A stretch of 64,000 bases of DNA. Origin: Kosakonia sp. BYX6 (lineage in GTDB: Bacteria > Pseudomonadota > Gammaproteobacteria > Enterobacterales > Enterobacteriaceae). The notes beneath the pieces were generated by a model. That model was not told where the DNA came from. It was given only the letters and a program-made list of their open reading frames with translations, and ran no database searches. The stretch lies in the NCBI RefSeq assembly GCF_038449125.1, contig NZ_CP151800.1, positions 2,886,406 through 2,950,405 on the forward strand, read 5' to 3'. The translations under genes were made by a program, and so were the position numbers. Below, one piece after another: positions 23,280 to 32,354 of the stretch (positions within the stretch are counted from its first letter, which is position 1; the number at the start of each line of letters is the position of its first letter).

Positions 23280-24113
23280 TTACGGTGCCGCCCGTGAAGG
23301 CTGCGCACCGGCGCGTGGCGGTATGACAAACAGCACCAGCGCCGGGATCAAATAAGCGAAATAGACGAACACTTCGCTGACGCTCGGCGTTTCCTGGTAT
23401 CCCAAAATCCCTTCCAGTAAGGTGCCGGTGAGCGAATGCGTGGTTAGCACGTTGCTTAAATCAAACGCCACATCCTGGAAAAGATTCCACAGCCCGGCTT
23501 CATGGAAGGCGCGGATTGCACCTGCGGCCAGCCCGGCGGCGACAAACAAAATAAACAGACTTGTCCATTTGAAAAATGCGCCAAGATTAAGCCGCACGCC
23601 GCCCCAATAGAGCAGAAAACCGAGCACTACGGCGGTGGTTAAACCGAGCACCGCGCCAAGCGGTGGCCAGATGCCAACGTCCTGCTGGAATGCCGCCAAC
23701 AGGAAGAACACCGATTCCAGTCCTTCGCGCGCCACGGCGAAAAAGACCATCAGAATCAACGCCCAACCGTGGTTATTGTTGCCGGCCAGCGCGTTATCCA
23801 CCGCCTGTTCGAGTTGGACTTTGACGTTGCGCGACACTTTACGCATCCAGAACACCATCCAGGTGAGGATGACAACGGCAATCACCGCGACAATCCCTTC
23901 GAACAACTCCTGCTCTTTTTGCGGGAATTCGCCGGTAGTTTCGTTAATGGCAACGCCCAACCCCAGGCAAAGTGCGGCGGCAAGGAACACGCCAACCCAC
24001 ATCACGCCAATCCAACGCCCGCGCTGCGTGCGTTTCAGGTAGCTGGCGATGAGGCTGACGATCAGCGCCGCTTCAAGGCCTTCACGTAACATAATGAGAA
24101 ATGGAACAAACAT
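23280..24113 (-). CDS. efeU: Iron permease EfeU (intact)
   Basis: Inner-membrane Fe permease homologous to yeast Ftr1p. It has 277 residues, about seven hydrophobic segments and two REGLE motifs: REGLEAALIV near the N-terminus and REGLESVFF in the middle, which bind iron. The frame is uninterrupted, unlike the efeU (ycdN) of E. coli K-12, which is frameshifted. Start MFVPF at 24113 as in E. coli. First gene of efeUOB, with Fur-box-like sequences just upstream. Confidence 0.93.
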   Translation of the reverse strand: MFVPFLIMLREGLEAALIVSLIASYLKRTQRGRWIGVMWVGVFLAAALCLGLGVAINETTGEFPQKEQELFEGIVAVIAVVILTWMVFWMRKVSRNVKVQLEQAVDNALAGNNNHGWALILMVFFAVAREGLESVFFLLAAFQQDVGIWPPLGAVLGLTTAVVLGFLLYWGGVRLNLGAFFKWTSLFILFVAAGLAAGAIRAFHEAGLWNLFQDVAFDLSNVLTTHSLTGTLLEGILGYQETPSVSEVFVYFAYLIPALVLFVIPPRAGAQPSRAAP

Positions 24114-24171
24114 GGAGAACGCCCTTAATGTCATGCGCAGTCAAAAGGTGCAAAGAAAAGTAAATTGCAGT

Positions 24172-24190
24172 GATAGTGATTATCATTACG
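24172..24190 (-). promoter_or_regulatory. Fur box upstream of efeUOB
   Basis: GATAGTGATTATCATTAC matches most positions of the 19-base Fur consensus GATAATGATAATCATTATC. It is about 60 bases upstream of the efeU start, where it would block the promoter when iron is plentiful. Confidence 0.82.
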
Positions 24191-24216
24191 CAAAAAAGAA
24201 ACTCAAGCGAAATATG

Positions 24217-24232
24217 TTGAGAATGATAACTG
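24217..24232. promoter_or_regulatory. Second, weaker Fur-like half site
   Basis: TTGAGAATGATAACTG resembles two Fur hexamers (GAGAAT, GATAAC) and lies about 27 bases from the main box. Confidence 0.4.
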
Positions 24233-24300
24233 GATGTAACTGGGTAGCAGGCTAATCAAGGGGTTAATCGCGGAAGTGCAAAATAAAAGGAGGGAGCCAT

Positions 24301-24323
24301 AAAAAACCCGCCGCAGCGGGTTT
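24301..24323 (-). terminator. Terminator of putP
   Basis: Stem AAACCCGC / GCGGGTTT with loop cgca; T-run on the minus strand, ten bases past the putP stop. Confidence 0.85.
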
Positions 24324-24333
24324 CTCTTGCAGA

Positions 24334-25842
24334 TTATTCAACCGTTACGCGGGATGGCGGCGCAGAACGGTAATGCGAGTCGGCTTCGGCGAAACGCTGC
24401 TGCATTGCCGCAGACGGCGCTTTACCAAACAGGCTGAACACCACAATACCGAGGCTGCCAAACACGAAGCCCGGAATGATTTCATACAGATCCAGCCAGG
24501 CGTAATGTTTCCAGACAATCACGGTGACCGCACCAATGATCATCCCGGCCAGTGCGCCGTTGCGGGTCATGCGCGACCACATAACAGAGAACAGCACCAC
24601 CGGGCCAAACGCCGCGCCGAAGCCTGCCCACGCGTAGCTCACCAGGCCCAGCACGCGGTTTTCCGGGTTTGCCGCCAGCGCAATGGCAATCAGCGCCACC
24701 AGCAGCACCATCGCACGACCCACCCACACCAGTTCGGTCTGGCTTGCGCCTTTACGCAGAAACGCTTTGTAGAAATCTTCCGTAATTGCGCTGGAACACA
24801 CCAGCAACTGGCAGCTCAGCGTTGACATTACCGCCGCCAGAATCGCCGACAGCAATATTCCGGCAATCCATGGGTTAAACAGCACTTGCGCCAGTTCAAT
24901 GAACACGCGCTCAGAGTTCTGGTTCACTGCACCAGCGAGTGATGGGTTGTTGTTGAAGTAAGCAATACCGAAGAAACCCACGGCCACCGCGCCAGCAAGG
25001 CAGAGGATCATCCAGGTCATGCTGATACGACGCGCATGCACGATAGTGTGGTGAGAATCCGCCGCCATAAAGCGCGCCAGAATATGCGGTTGACCAAAGT
25101 AGCCCAGCCCCCACCCCATCAGCGAAACAATGGCGACGAAATTGAGGCCTTTCAGCATGTCGACGTTTTCAATACTTTTCTGCTTGATGACGTCCAGCGA
25201 ATCACCAAAACCACCAACGGAGATGATGACAATCACCGGCGTCAGGATCAGCGCGAAAATCATCAGGCTCGCCTGCACCGTGTCGGTCCAGCTGATCGCC
25301 AGGAAGCCGCCGATAAAGGTGTAAATGATGGTGGCCGCTGCCCCGGCCCACAGCGCGGTTTCATAGCTCATGCCGAAGGTGCTTTCGAACAGGCGCGCCC
25401 CGGCAACAATGCCGGACGCACAATAAATGGTGAAGAACACCAAAATGACCACCGCCGAGATAATCCGCAGCAGGCGGCTGTTATCTTCAAAACGCCCGGT
25501 GAAATAATCCGGTAACGTCAGGGCGTTATTGTTCGCCTCGGTGTGCACGCGCAAACGGCCTGCCACCAGTTTCCAGTTAATCCACGCGCCGAGCGTCAGG
25601 CCAATGGCAATCCAACTTTCGGAAATGCCGGAAATAAAAATCGCGCCAGGCAACCCCATTAATAGCCAGCCGCTCATATCGGATGCACCCGCCGAAAGTG
25701 CCGTGACAAATGGGCCAAGACTGCGGCCACCGAGAATATAATCGTCAAAGTTTTTCGTCGATCGCCACGCGACAAAACCAATCAGAATCATGCCAAAGAT
25801 ATAAATAAGAAATGTCACCAGCATCGGTGTGCTAATTGCCAT
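24334..25842 (-). CDS. putP: Sodium/proline symporter PutP
   Basis: Inner-membrane sodium:proline symporter (SSS family) that imports proline for catabolism. It has 502 residues, the E. coli length, and 13 hydrophobic segments. Conserved blocks include FDDYILGGRSLGPFVTALSA, ASDMSGWLLMGLPG and LGYFGQPHILARFMA. The ATG at 25842 (MAISTPML) has GGAG upstream; the frame extends ten codons further without similarity. Divergent from putA across a 418-base control region with PutA sites. Confidence 0.96.
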   Translation of the reverse strand: MAISTPMLVTFLIYIFGMILIGFVAWRSTKNFDDYILGGRSLGPFVTALSAGASDMSGWLLMGLPGAIFISGISESWIAIGLTLGAWINWKLVAGRLRVHTEANNNALTLPDYFTGRFEDNSRLLRIISAVVILVFFTIYCASGIVAGARLFESTFGMSYETALWAGAAATIIYTFIGGFLAISWTDTVQASLMIFALILTPVIVIISVGGFGDSLDVIKQKSIENVDMLKGLNFVAIVSLMGWGLGYFGQPHILARFMAADSHHTIVHARRISMTWMILCLAGAVAVGFFGIAYFNNNPSLAGAVNQNSERVFIELAQVLFNPWIAGILLSAILAAVMSTLSCQLLVCSSAITEDFYKAFLRKGASQTELVWVGRAMVLLVALIAIALAANPENRVLGLVSYAWAGFGAAFGPVVLFSVMWSRMTRNGALAGMIIGAVTVIVWKHYAWLDLYEIIPGFVFGSLGIVVFSLFGKAPSAAMQQRFAEADSHYRSAPPSRVTVE

Positions 25843-26260
25843 AAAGCAGTCTCCAGGATCCTTCGTCGGCAAATATCTATTCGCCGCTTTTATCCACCGC
25901 CGGAACGTAGCGATGGTGCGTATGTATTATTAGAAGCGACCGTATCCTGCCGGAAGCCTCACTTATTCACAATTGATTTAACACAGCATTTACATCAAAT
26001 TCATCCAGACTTTGATCTCGACACGCCATAGGTTGCACTGTGTCACACTTTTGACGGTTGCACCTTTGAAAAGTGTTATCCACCGCATATTTACGGCCTT
26101 ACCAGCGCAATGGGCTGCGCTGCTTACCGTTACCAGTAATTAACATTTCATTCATTTCCCACCTTGCCAACCCGGTCACGCTTAACAAGGTTGCACAAAG
26201 TTGCAACATGGTAGATATTTCTGCCTAACTGCAAAACAACGTAAAAAACAGGAGCAACGC
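25843..26260. promoter_or_regulatory. putP-putA control region with PutA operators
   Basis: 418 non-coding bases between divergent putP and putA. At least four copies of the PutA operator core GTTGCA are seen: 26032-26037, 26057-26062, 26190-26195 and 26200-26205, the last inside the palindrome GTTGCAAC. In E. coli, PutA without proline binds such sites and represses both genes. Confidence 0.8.
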
Positions 26261-29200
26261 ATGGGCACCACGACCATGGGGGTCAAGCTTGATGACGCCA
26301 CACGCGAAAGGATCAAAGCCGCCGCTGCCACCATCGACCGCACGCCACACTGGTTGATTAAACAGGCTATTTTTAACTTCCTTGAAAAACTGGAAAGCAG
26401 TGAGGGGTTACCGGAACTGGCGGGCGCGCAATCCTCCGCCGCGCCGGAAGAAGAAAGCAGCGCCATTATCGAAGAGAGCCATCAGCCGTTTCTTGAATTT
26501 GCCGAACAGATCCTGCCGCAGTCCGTTTCCCGCGCCGCAATCACCAGCGCCTGGCGCTGGGCGGAAACCGATGCCGTGCCAATGCTGCTTGAACAAGCAC
26601 GTCTGCCGCAGCCGGTGGCGGAAAGCGCCCATAAACTGGCCTACCAGTTAGCCGAAAAATTACGTAATCAAAAAACGGCGTCCGGTCGCGCGGGTATGGT
26701 GCAAAGCCTGTTGCAGGAATTCTCCCTGTCATCGCAGGAAGGCGTGGCGCTGATGTGCCTTGCGGAAGCGCTGCTGCGTATTCCCGATAAAGCCACGCGT
26801 GATGCACTGATCCGCGACAAAATCAGCAACGGCAACTGGCAGTCGCACATTGGCCGCAGCCCGTCGTTGTTTGTTAATGCCGCCACCTGGGGGCTGCTGT
26901 TTACCGGCCGCCTGGTGTCGACGCACAACGAAGCCAACCTCTCCCACGCCTTGAACCGCATTATCGGGAAAAGCGGCGAACCGCTGATCCGCAAAGGCGT
27001 GGATATGGCGATGCGCCTGATGGGCGAGCAGTTTGTGACGGGTGAAACCATCGCCGAAGCGCTGGCAAACGCCCGCAAACTGGAAGAGAAAGGGTTCCGC
27101 TACTCTTACGATATGCTCGGTGAAGCCGCACTGACCGCCGCCGACGCGCAGGCCTATATGGTCTCTTATCAGCAGGCGATCAACGCCATCGGCAAAGCAT
27201 CGAATGGCCGCGGGATTTACGAAGGGCCGGGCATTTCCATCAAGCTTTCTGCCCTGCATCCGCGTTACAGCCGTGCGCAGTACGATCGCGTCATGGAAGA
27301 GCTTTATCCGCGCCTGAAATCGTTAACCCTGCTGGCCCGTCAGTACGACATCGGCATTAACATTGATGCGGAAGAAGCCGACCGCCTGGAGATCTCCCTC
27401 GATCTGCTGGAAAAACTCTGTTTCGAACCGGAACTCGAAGGCTGGAACGGCATCGGTTTTGTGATTCAGGCGTACCAAAAGCGCTGTCCGTTTGTCATTG
27501 ATTACCTGATCAATCTGGCTACCCGCAGCCGTCGCCGTCTGATGATCCGCCTGGTGAAAGGCGCTTATTGGGATAGCGAAATCAAGCGCGCGCAGATGGA
27601 AGGCCTGGAAGGTTATCCGGTTTACACCCGCAAGGTGTACACCGATGTTTCCTACCTCGCCTGCGCGAAAAAATTGCTGGCTGTACCGAATCTGATTTAC
27701 CCGCAATTCGCCACCCATAACGCCCACACGCTGGCGGCGATTTATCAACTGGCCGGGCAGAATTACTATCCGGGTCAGTATGAGTTCCAGTGTCTGCACG
27801 GCATGGGTGAACCGCTGTACGAGGAGGTGGTCGGTAAAGTTGCCGACGGCAAGCTGAACCGCCCATGCCGTATTTACGCCCCGGTCGGAACCCATGAAAC
27901 GCTGCTGGCTTACCTGGTGCGCCGTCTGTTGGAAAACGGCGCCAACACCTCGTTCGTGAATCGCATTGCCGACAACACCCTGCCGCTTGATGAGCTGGTC
28001 GCCGATCCGGTCGCCGAAGCCGAGAAACTCGCCGCCCAGGAAGGCCAAGTGGGTCTACCGCATCCGAAAATCGCCCTGCCCCGCGCGCTGTATGGCGAAG
28101 GACGCATTAACGCCGCCGGGCTGGATCTGGCGAACGAACACCGGCTGGCCTCGCTCTCGTCGGCATTGCTGAATAGCGCGGCGCAAAAATGGTATGCCCG
28201 CCCGATCCTTGAACAAACGGTGATGGAAGGCGAAGCCGCACCGGTGGTAAACCCTGCCGAACCAAAAGATACCGTCGGGTATGTGATTGAAGCCAGTGAA
28301 GCCAACGTCAACAAAGCGCTGGATAACGCGGTGAACCACGCGCCAATCTGGTTTGCCACACCACCGCAAGAGCGTGCGGCGATCCTGCAACGCGCCGCCG
28401 TGCTGATGGAAGATAACATGCAGACGCTGATCGGCATTCTGGTGCGTGAAGCAGGCAAAACCTTCAGCAACGCCATTGCCGAAGTGCGTGAAGCGGTCGA
28501 TTTCCTGCGCTACTACGCGGGCCAGGTGAGCGCCGATTTTGATAACGAAACCCATCGCCCGCTCGGGCCGGTAGTGTGTATCAGCCCGTGGAACTTCCCG
28601 CTGGCGATCTTTACCGGGCAGATTGCCGCCGCGCTGGCGGCAGGCAATAGCGTGCTGGCAAAACCGGCAGAGCAAACGCCGCTGATTGCCGCTCAGGGCG
28701 TGGAAATTCTGCTCGAAGCGGGCGTACCTGCTGGCGTGCTGCAACTGCTGCCGGGGCGCGGTGAAACCGTCGGCGCACAGTTAACGTCCGATGCGCGCGT
28801 GCGCGGCGTGATGTTTACCGGTTCCACCGATGTGGCGACGCTGCTGCAACGCAATATCGCCACGCGCCTGGATGCGCAAGGTCGGCCGACACCGCTTATC
28901 GCCGAAACCGGCGGTATGAACGCGATGATTGTCGACTCTTCCGCGCTGACCGAACAGGTGGTGATTGATGTGCTGGCTTCAGCGTTCGACAGTGCCGGGC
29001 AACGCTGTTCGGCGCTGCGCGTGCTCTGCCTGCAAGATGATATCGCCGACCACACACTGACCATGCTGCGCGGCGCGATGGCCGAATGCCGAATGGGGAA
29101 TCCAGGACGTCTGACCACGGACATCGGCCCGGTTATCGACAGTGAAGCGAAAGGCAATATCGAGAACCATATTCAGGCGATGCGGGCGAAAGGCCGCACT

Positions 29201-30220
29201 GTCTTCCAGGCGGTGAATGAAAACGGCGAAGATGCCCGCGAATGGCGCACCGGCACCTTTGTCGCCCCGACGCTGATTGAACTGGAGAGTTTTGACGAAC
29301 TGCAAAAAGAGGTCTTCGGGCCGGTGCTGCATGTTGTGCGCTACCGCCGGAATCAGCTTGATAAGCTGGTCGAGCAGATCAATGCCTCCGGTTACGGTCT
29401 GACGCTCGGCGTGCATACGCGTATCGATGAAACCATCGCCCAGGTGACGGGCAATGCGCACGTCGGCAACCTGTATGTGAACCGCAATATGGTCGGCGCC
29501 GTGGTGGGTGTACAGCCGTTTGGCGGTGAAGGTTTGTCCGGTACCGGGCCGAAAGCCGGTGGGCCACTCTATCTCTATCGCCTGTTAGGCAGCCGTCCGG
29601 AAAACGCGGTGCAGAAAACGCTGGCGCGCCAGGATGCGCAGCGCCCGGTGGATATGCAGTTGAAGTCTGTGCTGACACAGCCGCTGGAAGCACTAACCGC
29701 GTGGGCAGACAGCCGCCCGGCGCTGCAACAGCTGTGCCGCCAGTATGGCGAGCTGGCGCAAGCGGGTACGCAACGCCTGTTGCCAGGCCCAACCGGCGAG
29801 CGCAACAGTTGGACGCTGGTACCGCGCGAACGTGTGCTGTGCGTAGCCGATAACGAGCAGGATGCGCTGGCGCAACTGGCGGCGGTGATGGCATGCGGCA
29901 GCCAGGTGTTGTGGCCGGATGAAGCGCTGTTCAGGGATCTGGCGAAGCAGTTGCCGGAAGCGGTCAGCAAACGCATTCAGTTCGCCAAAGCCGAGGCATT
30001 GATGGCGCAAGCGTTCGAGGCGGTGATTTTCCACGGCGACTCCGACCAGCTTGTCCGCCTGTGCGAAAGCGTCGCCGCGCGCGATGGCGCGATCGTTTCG
30101 GTGCAAGGCTTCGCACGCGGCGAAACCAATATCCTGCTGGAACGCCTGTGGCTGGAACGTTCACTCAGCGTTAACACCGCTGCCGCAGGCGGCAACGCCA
30201 GCTTGATGACGATTGGTTAA
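26261..30220 (+). CDS. putA: Trifunctional PutA: regulator, proline dehydrogenase, P5C dehydrogenase
   Basis: Oxidises proline to glutamate in two steps (FAD-dependent proline dehydrogenase, then NAD-dependent delta-1-pyrroline-5-carboxylate dehydrogenase) at the inner membrane and represses the put genes when proline is absent. It has 1319 residues. The ribbon-helix-helix DNA-binding part is at 1-47 ([17 protein letters not shown]). The proline dehydrogenase barrel includes [18 protein letters not shown] and [13 protein letters not shown]. The aldehyde dehydrogenase part has [20 protein letters not shown] and the catalytic Cys in [13 protein letters not shown]. The ATG at 26261 follows AGGAG and matches E. 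coli; an upstream in-frame extension lies in the operator region and is rejected. Confidence 0.97.
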   Translation: MGTTTMGVKLDDATRERIKAAAATIDRTPHWLIKQAIFNFLEKLESSEGLPELAGAQSSAAPEEESSAIIEESHQPFLEFAEQILPQSVSRAAITSAWRWAETDAVPMLLEQARLPQPVAESAHKLAYQLAEKLRNQKTASGRAGMVQSLLQEFSLSSQEGVALMCLAEALLRIPDKATRDALIRDKISNGNWQSHIGRSPSLFVNAATWGLLFTGRLVSTHNEANLSHALNRIIGKSGEPLIRKGVDMAMRLMGEQFVTGETIAEALANARKLEEKGFRYSYDMLGEAALTAADAQAYMVSYQQAINAIGKASNGRGIYEGPGISIKLSALHPRYSRAQYDRVMEELYPRLKSLTLLARQYDIGINIDAEEADRLEISLDLLEKLCFEPELEGWNGIGFVIQAYQKRCPFVIDYLINLATRSRRRLMIRLVKGAYWDSEIKRAQMEGLEGYPVYTRKVYTDVSYLACAKKLLAVPNLIYPQFATHNAHTLAAIYQLAGQNYYPGQYEFQCLHGMGEPLYEEVVGKVADGKLNRPCRIYAPVGTHETLLAYLVRRLLENGANTSFVNRIADNTLPLDELVADPVAEAEKLAAQEGQVGLPHPKIALPRALYGEGRINAAGLDLANEHRLASLSSALLNSAAQKWYARPILEQTVMEGEAAPVVNPAEPKDTVGYVIEASEANVNKALDNAVNHAPIWFATPPQERAAILQRAAVLMEDNMQTLIGILVREAGKTFSNAIAEVREAVDFLRYYAGQVSADFDNETHRPLGPVVCISPWNFPLAIFTGQIAAALAAGNSVLAKPAEQTPLIAAQGVEILLEAGVPAGVLQLLPGRGETVGAQLTSDARVRGVMFTGSTDVATLLQRNIATRLDAQGRPTPLIAETGGMNAMIVDSSALTEQVVIDVLASAFDSAGQRCSALRVLCLQDDIADHTLTMLRGAMAECRMGNPGRLTTDIGPVIDSEAKGNIENHIQAMRAKGRTVFQAVNENGEDAREWRTGTFVAPTLIELESFDELQKEVFGPVLHVVRYRRNQLDKLVEQINASGYGLTLGVHTRIDETIAQVTGNAHVGNLYVNRNMVGAVVGVQPFGGEGLSGTGPKAGGPLYLYRLLGSRPENAVQKTLARQDAQRPVDMQLKSVLTQPLEALTAWADSRPALQQLCRQYGELAQAGTQRLLPGPTGERNSWTLVPRERVLCVADNEQDALAQLAAVMACGSQVLWPDEALFRDLAKQLPEAVSKRIQFAKAEALMAQAFEAVIFHGDSDQLVRLCESVAARDGAIVSVQGFARGETNILLERLWLERSLSVNTAAAGGNASLMTIG

Positions 30221-30245
30221 AGCAGTATCGATAATAAAGCTTCTT

Positions 30246-30283
30246 TGGAATGGCACCGGATCGGGAGCCATTCCAGATTCTTT
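30246..30283 (+). terminator. Probable putA terminator
   Basis: Stem TGGAATGGC / GCCATTCCA with a 12-base loop, then GATTCTTTT, 25 bases past the putA stop. Confidence 0.6.
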
Positions 30284-30371
30284 TACATTGCTGCTATGGG
30301 CATCCTGTGGGTGCCTTTTTTGTATGTGATGGTTTAGACTTCTGCGATGAGTAATTAAGGAGATTAATGAC

Positions 30372-31195
30372 ATGGAACCTTTACTCGTCTATTCAACGCA
30401 GAGAAAATTCAACGACAGCAGCTCTGATGATATGAAATACGGGGATCTTTCGGACTCATTTCTGCAAGACCATCTAAATCTTCGTGATGTATCTACAGTA
30501 GTCAACCCATATACAATGCAACTGATTTCACCTTTCAACCATCCGCAAAGCCGTTTCTATTCACCAATAGCAGGAAAGAAAATCAGCAAAAAAGAGTGCA
30601 TAGAATTGATGTTCAATGATTTAAGAAAACTGACGTTACCATTCTCATTTTACGGTTCTTATAGTGGGATTATTAAGCAACTATTTACGCATATGCAGAC
30701 CATGAACGGGCAAAGTTTCAGTAATGCGACTTTAAATGCAGCACTTAATCACACTATTGTTTCAGATAAGTCATCCAACAACTCCATTATAAGAATCAAA
30801 GAAATTCTTGATAAAAATATCGACTACAAAAAAAGATATTGCCTGGAGACGCTATTCCTCAAATAACATTAAATATAAAAGGCGGTATACTGCCGAAATT
30901 TACGAGGATTCAAGATAATTTCAATGGATTAGGTTTAGCTGTGCATGATACCTACAGCACAGAGATTTATCTTAGTGACCTTGATATTAACAAAAATGAG
31001 TACAAGGCATTGATAAGATACAGAGTTCAGGATCACTTTGGATTAGACCAGATTGATATTAAAAACTGGAAATTTAACCAGTTCTATTTCTTTAAAACTT
31101 GGTTTATATTACAACGTTCAAGAAATTATGGATTCAAACCTTTTTTTACCAACATGGAAACGTGTTTAGAAATAAAAGGATCAAAAAATGATTAA
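30372..31195 (+). pseudogene. DUF3289 family protein gene with a -1 frameshift
   Basis: Two overlapping frames together make one DUF3289 (YPO3983-type) protein. The first (30372-30866) carries the family N-terminus with DDMKYGDLSDSFLQ; the second, read from about 30830, carries LPKFTRIQDNFNGLGLAVHD, YRVQDHFGLDQIDI and WFILQRSRNYGFKPFFTNM, typical of the C-terminal half. The switch falls at a run of seven A residues (30828-30834): reading back one base there joins the halves into about 274 residues. It may be a real mutation, a sequencing error or slippage. The gene is AT-rich compared with putA and looks acquired. Function unknown. The DUF943 gene overlaps its end. Confidence 0.75.
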
Positions 31196-31631
31196 AACTA
31201 AAGTGCTAATTTTCACAATCTCTGTATTAGTGGCTTCCATCATCTATATAAATTTTTCCAGGCAAACTGAGATTATGATAACCGATCAAAATTTGAATTT
31301 TTCCAACGTTGCGGTGAAAAACTTCCCATTAACCGAGAAAGGAAAAATAGAGTGGTGGAAAATAAACAAAGCAACATTGCAAAAAAAATTCAATATCCCT
31401 GCCCCGGCAAAAGATGGTGATTGGTATATCAGTATATGGAACTACGGTGATGGTTTTAAGGCGAAGCCCAAAGGGGACATTAAAGTTTTCAACTCAGACA
31501 CGCAAGATATGATGTGTTTTAATAATGACAGCGAAAAATGCATAGACAAAGATCTTATTATGCGAATTAAAAATAATAAAAGTGGTGGTGTTGATATTCA
31601 GCTTGGCGATAAAAAAATAAACCTCGATTAA
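31188..31631 (+). CDS. DUF943 family membrane-anchored protein
   Basis: A 147-residue protein with one N-terminal membrane segment or uncleaved signal (KVLIFTISVLVASIIYINF), then a soluble part. Blocks VKNFPLTEKGKIEWWKINK, KKFNIPAPAKDGDWYISIWN and CIDKDLIMRIKNN fit the DUF943 family of enterobacterial accessory regions, whose function is not known to me. It overlaps the end of the DUF3289 gene by eight bases, and both are AT-rich, so the two were probably acquired together. An effector/immunity relation is possible but unproven. Confidence 0.75.
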   Translation: MIKTKVLIFTISVLVASIIYINFSRQTEIMITDQNLNFSNVAVKNFPLTEKGKIEWWKINKATLQKKFNIPAPAKDGDWYISIWNYGDGFKAKPKGDIKVFNSDTQDMMCFNNDSEKCIDKDLIMRIKNNKSGGVDIQLGDKKINLD

Positions 31632-31710
31632 TCCATATCTGAATAGTCGAGGATGCGTTTTATTGAGAGTTATAGATTCACGCCCAACAAGCTCATGTAG
31701 TGATGATTGT

Positions 31711-31744
31711 GTAGGCCGGGTAAGGCGAAGCCGCCACCCGGCGT
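31711..31744. repeat. Single REP-like palindrome
   Basis: GTAGGCCGGGTAAGGCGAAG followed by CCGCCACCCGGC forms an imperfect hairpin of REP type between the convergent DUF943 gene and the sugar operon. Confidence 0.7.
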
Positions 31745-31751
31745 TGTGTTT

Positions 31752-32354
31752 TTACGGCGCTTTGGTTCGTAATGTTAAGCCGACATCGCCGCCGGGGTGC
31801 ACGGCGAGCAATGTCTCTTTCGAATAACCGCTTTCGCTCATCAGGCAGCCGCAGGCGGCGTCGAAAATGGCGAGCGCCAGCACAATCGAGGTGGTGGCCA
31901 GCATATTCAGCGGATCGATCTCCCGCTGCACGCCAGTAGAGATAACCAGCCGCGACGCCAGCGCAATCGCCGAAGCGTGGTTTTCCGTTACGCAAATAAT
32001 CGGGATATCTTTTACCGCCAGACCGGGCAGCAGGCGCGTCAACTCTTCGGAATTGCCGCCGCGCGACAGCATGATCACCAGATCATGCTCATCGAGAAAC
32101 CCTAAATCGCCGTGCGCCGCATCGGTGGCATTGAGATAAATCGCCGGGCGCTCGACGCAGGCCAGCATATGGGCAATTTTACGTGCCGCAATGCCGGAAG
32201 TGCCGACACCCGTCACCGCAATCTTCCCTTTGCAGCCGCGCAGTTCCGCCATCAGCGCCGCCCACGTTTCCTCGTTAAGATGCTGGCTGAGCGCTGCCAA
32301 CTCTTCGCTGTAAATCTGCCAGGCACCACAGGCCTGACGCCAACTGTCGGTCAT
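31752..32354 (-). CDS. SIS-domain sugar-phosphate isomerase, KdsD/GutQ-like without CBS domains
   Basis: A 200-residue protein with a single SIS domain. GKIAVTGVGTSGIAARKIAH, AAHGDLGFLDEHDLVIMLS and the end AVHPGGDVGLTL align with the SIS part of arabinose-5-phosphate isomerases (KdsD, GutQ, KpsF), but the two C-terminal CBS domains of those about 325-residue enzymes are missing. Likely interconverts a ketose and aldose phosphate made by the kinase encoded just upstream; the true substrate cannot be read from the sequence. The start ATG overlaps the kinase stop (ATGA) with GGAGG upstream. Last gene of a six-gene operon. Confidence 0.75.
   Translation of the reverse strand: MTDSWRQACGAWQIYSEELAALSQHLNEETWAALMAELRGCKGKIAVTGVGTSGIAARKIAHMLACVERPAIYLNATDAAHGDLGFLDEHDLVIMLSRGGNSEELTRLLPGLAVKDIPIICVTENHASAIALASRLVISTGVQREIDPLNMLATTSIVLALAIFDAACGCLMSESGYSKETLLAVHPGGDVGLTLRTKAP

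Noticed and set aside
26201-26260. N-terminal extension of putA
   Set aside because: It lies on PutA operator copies; AGGAG and E. coli similarity support the ATG at 26261.
27323-28048. Long minus-strand frames inside putA
   Set aside because: Codon-bias shadows of putA; no start signals or known domains.
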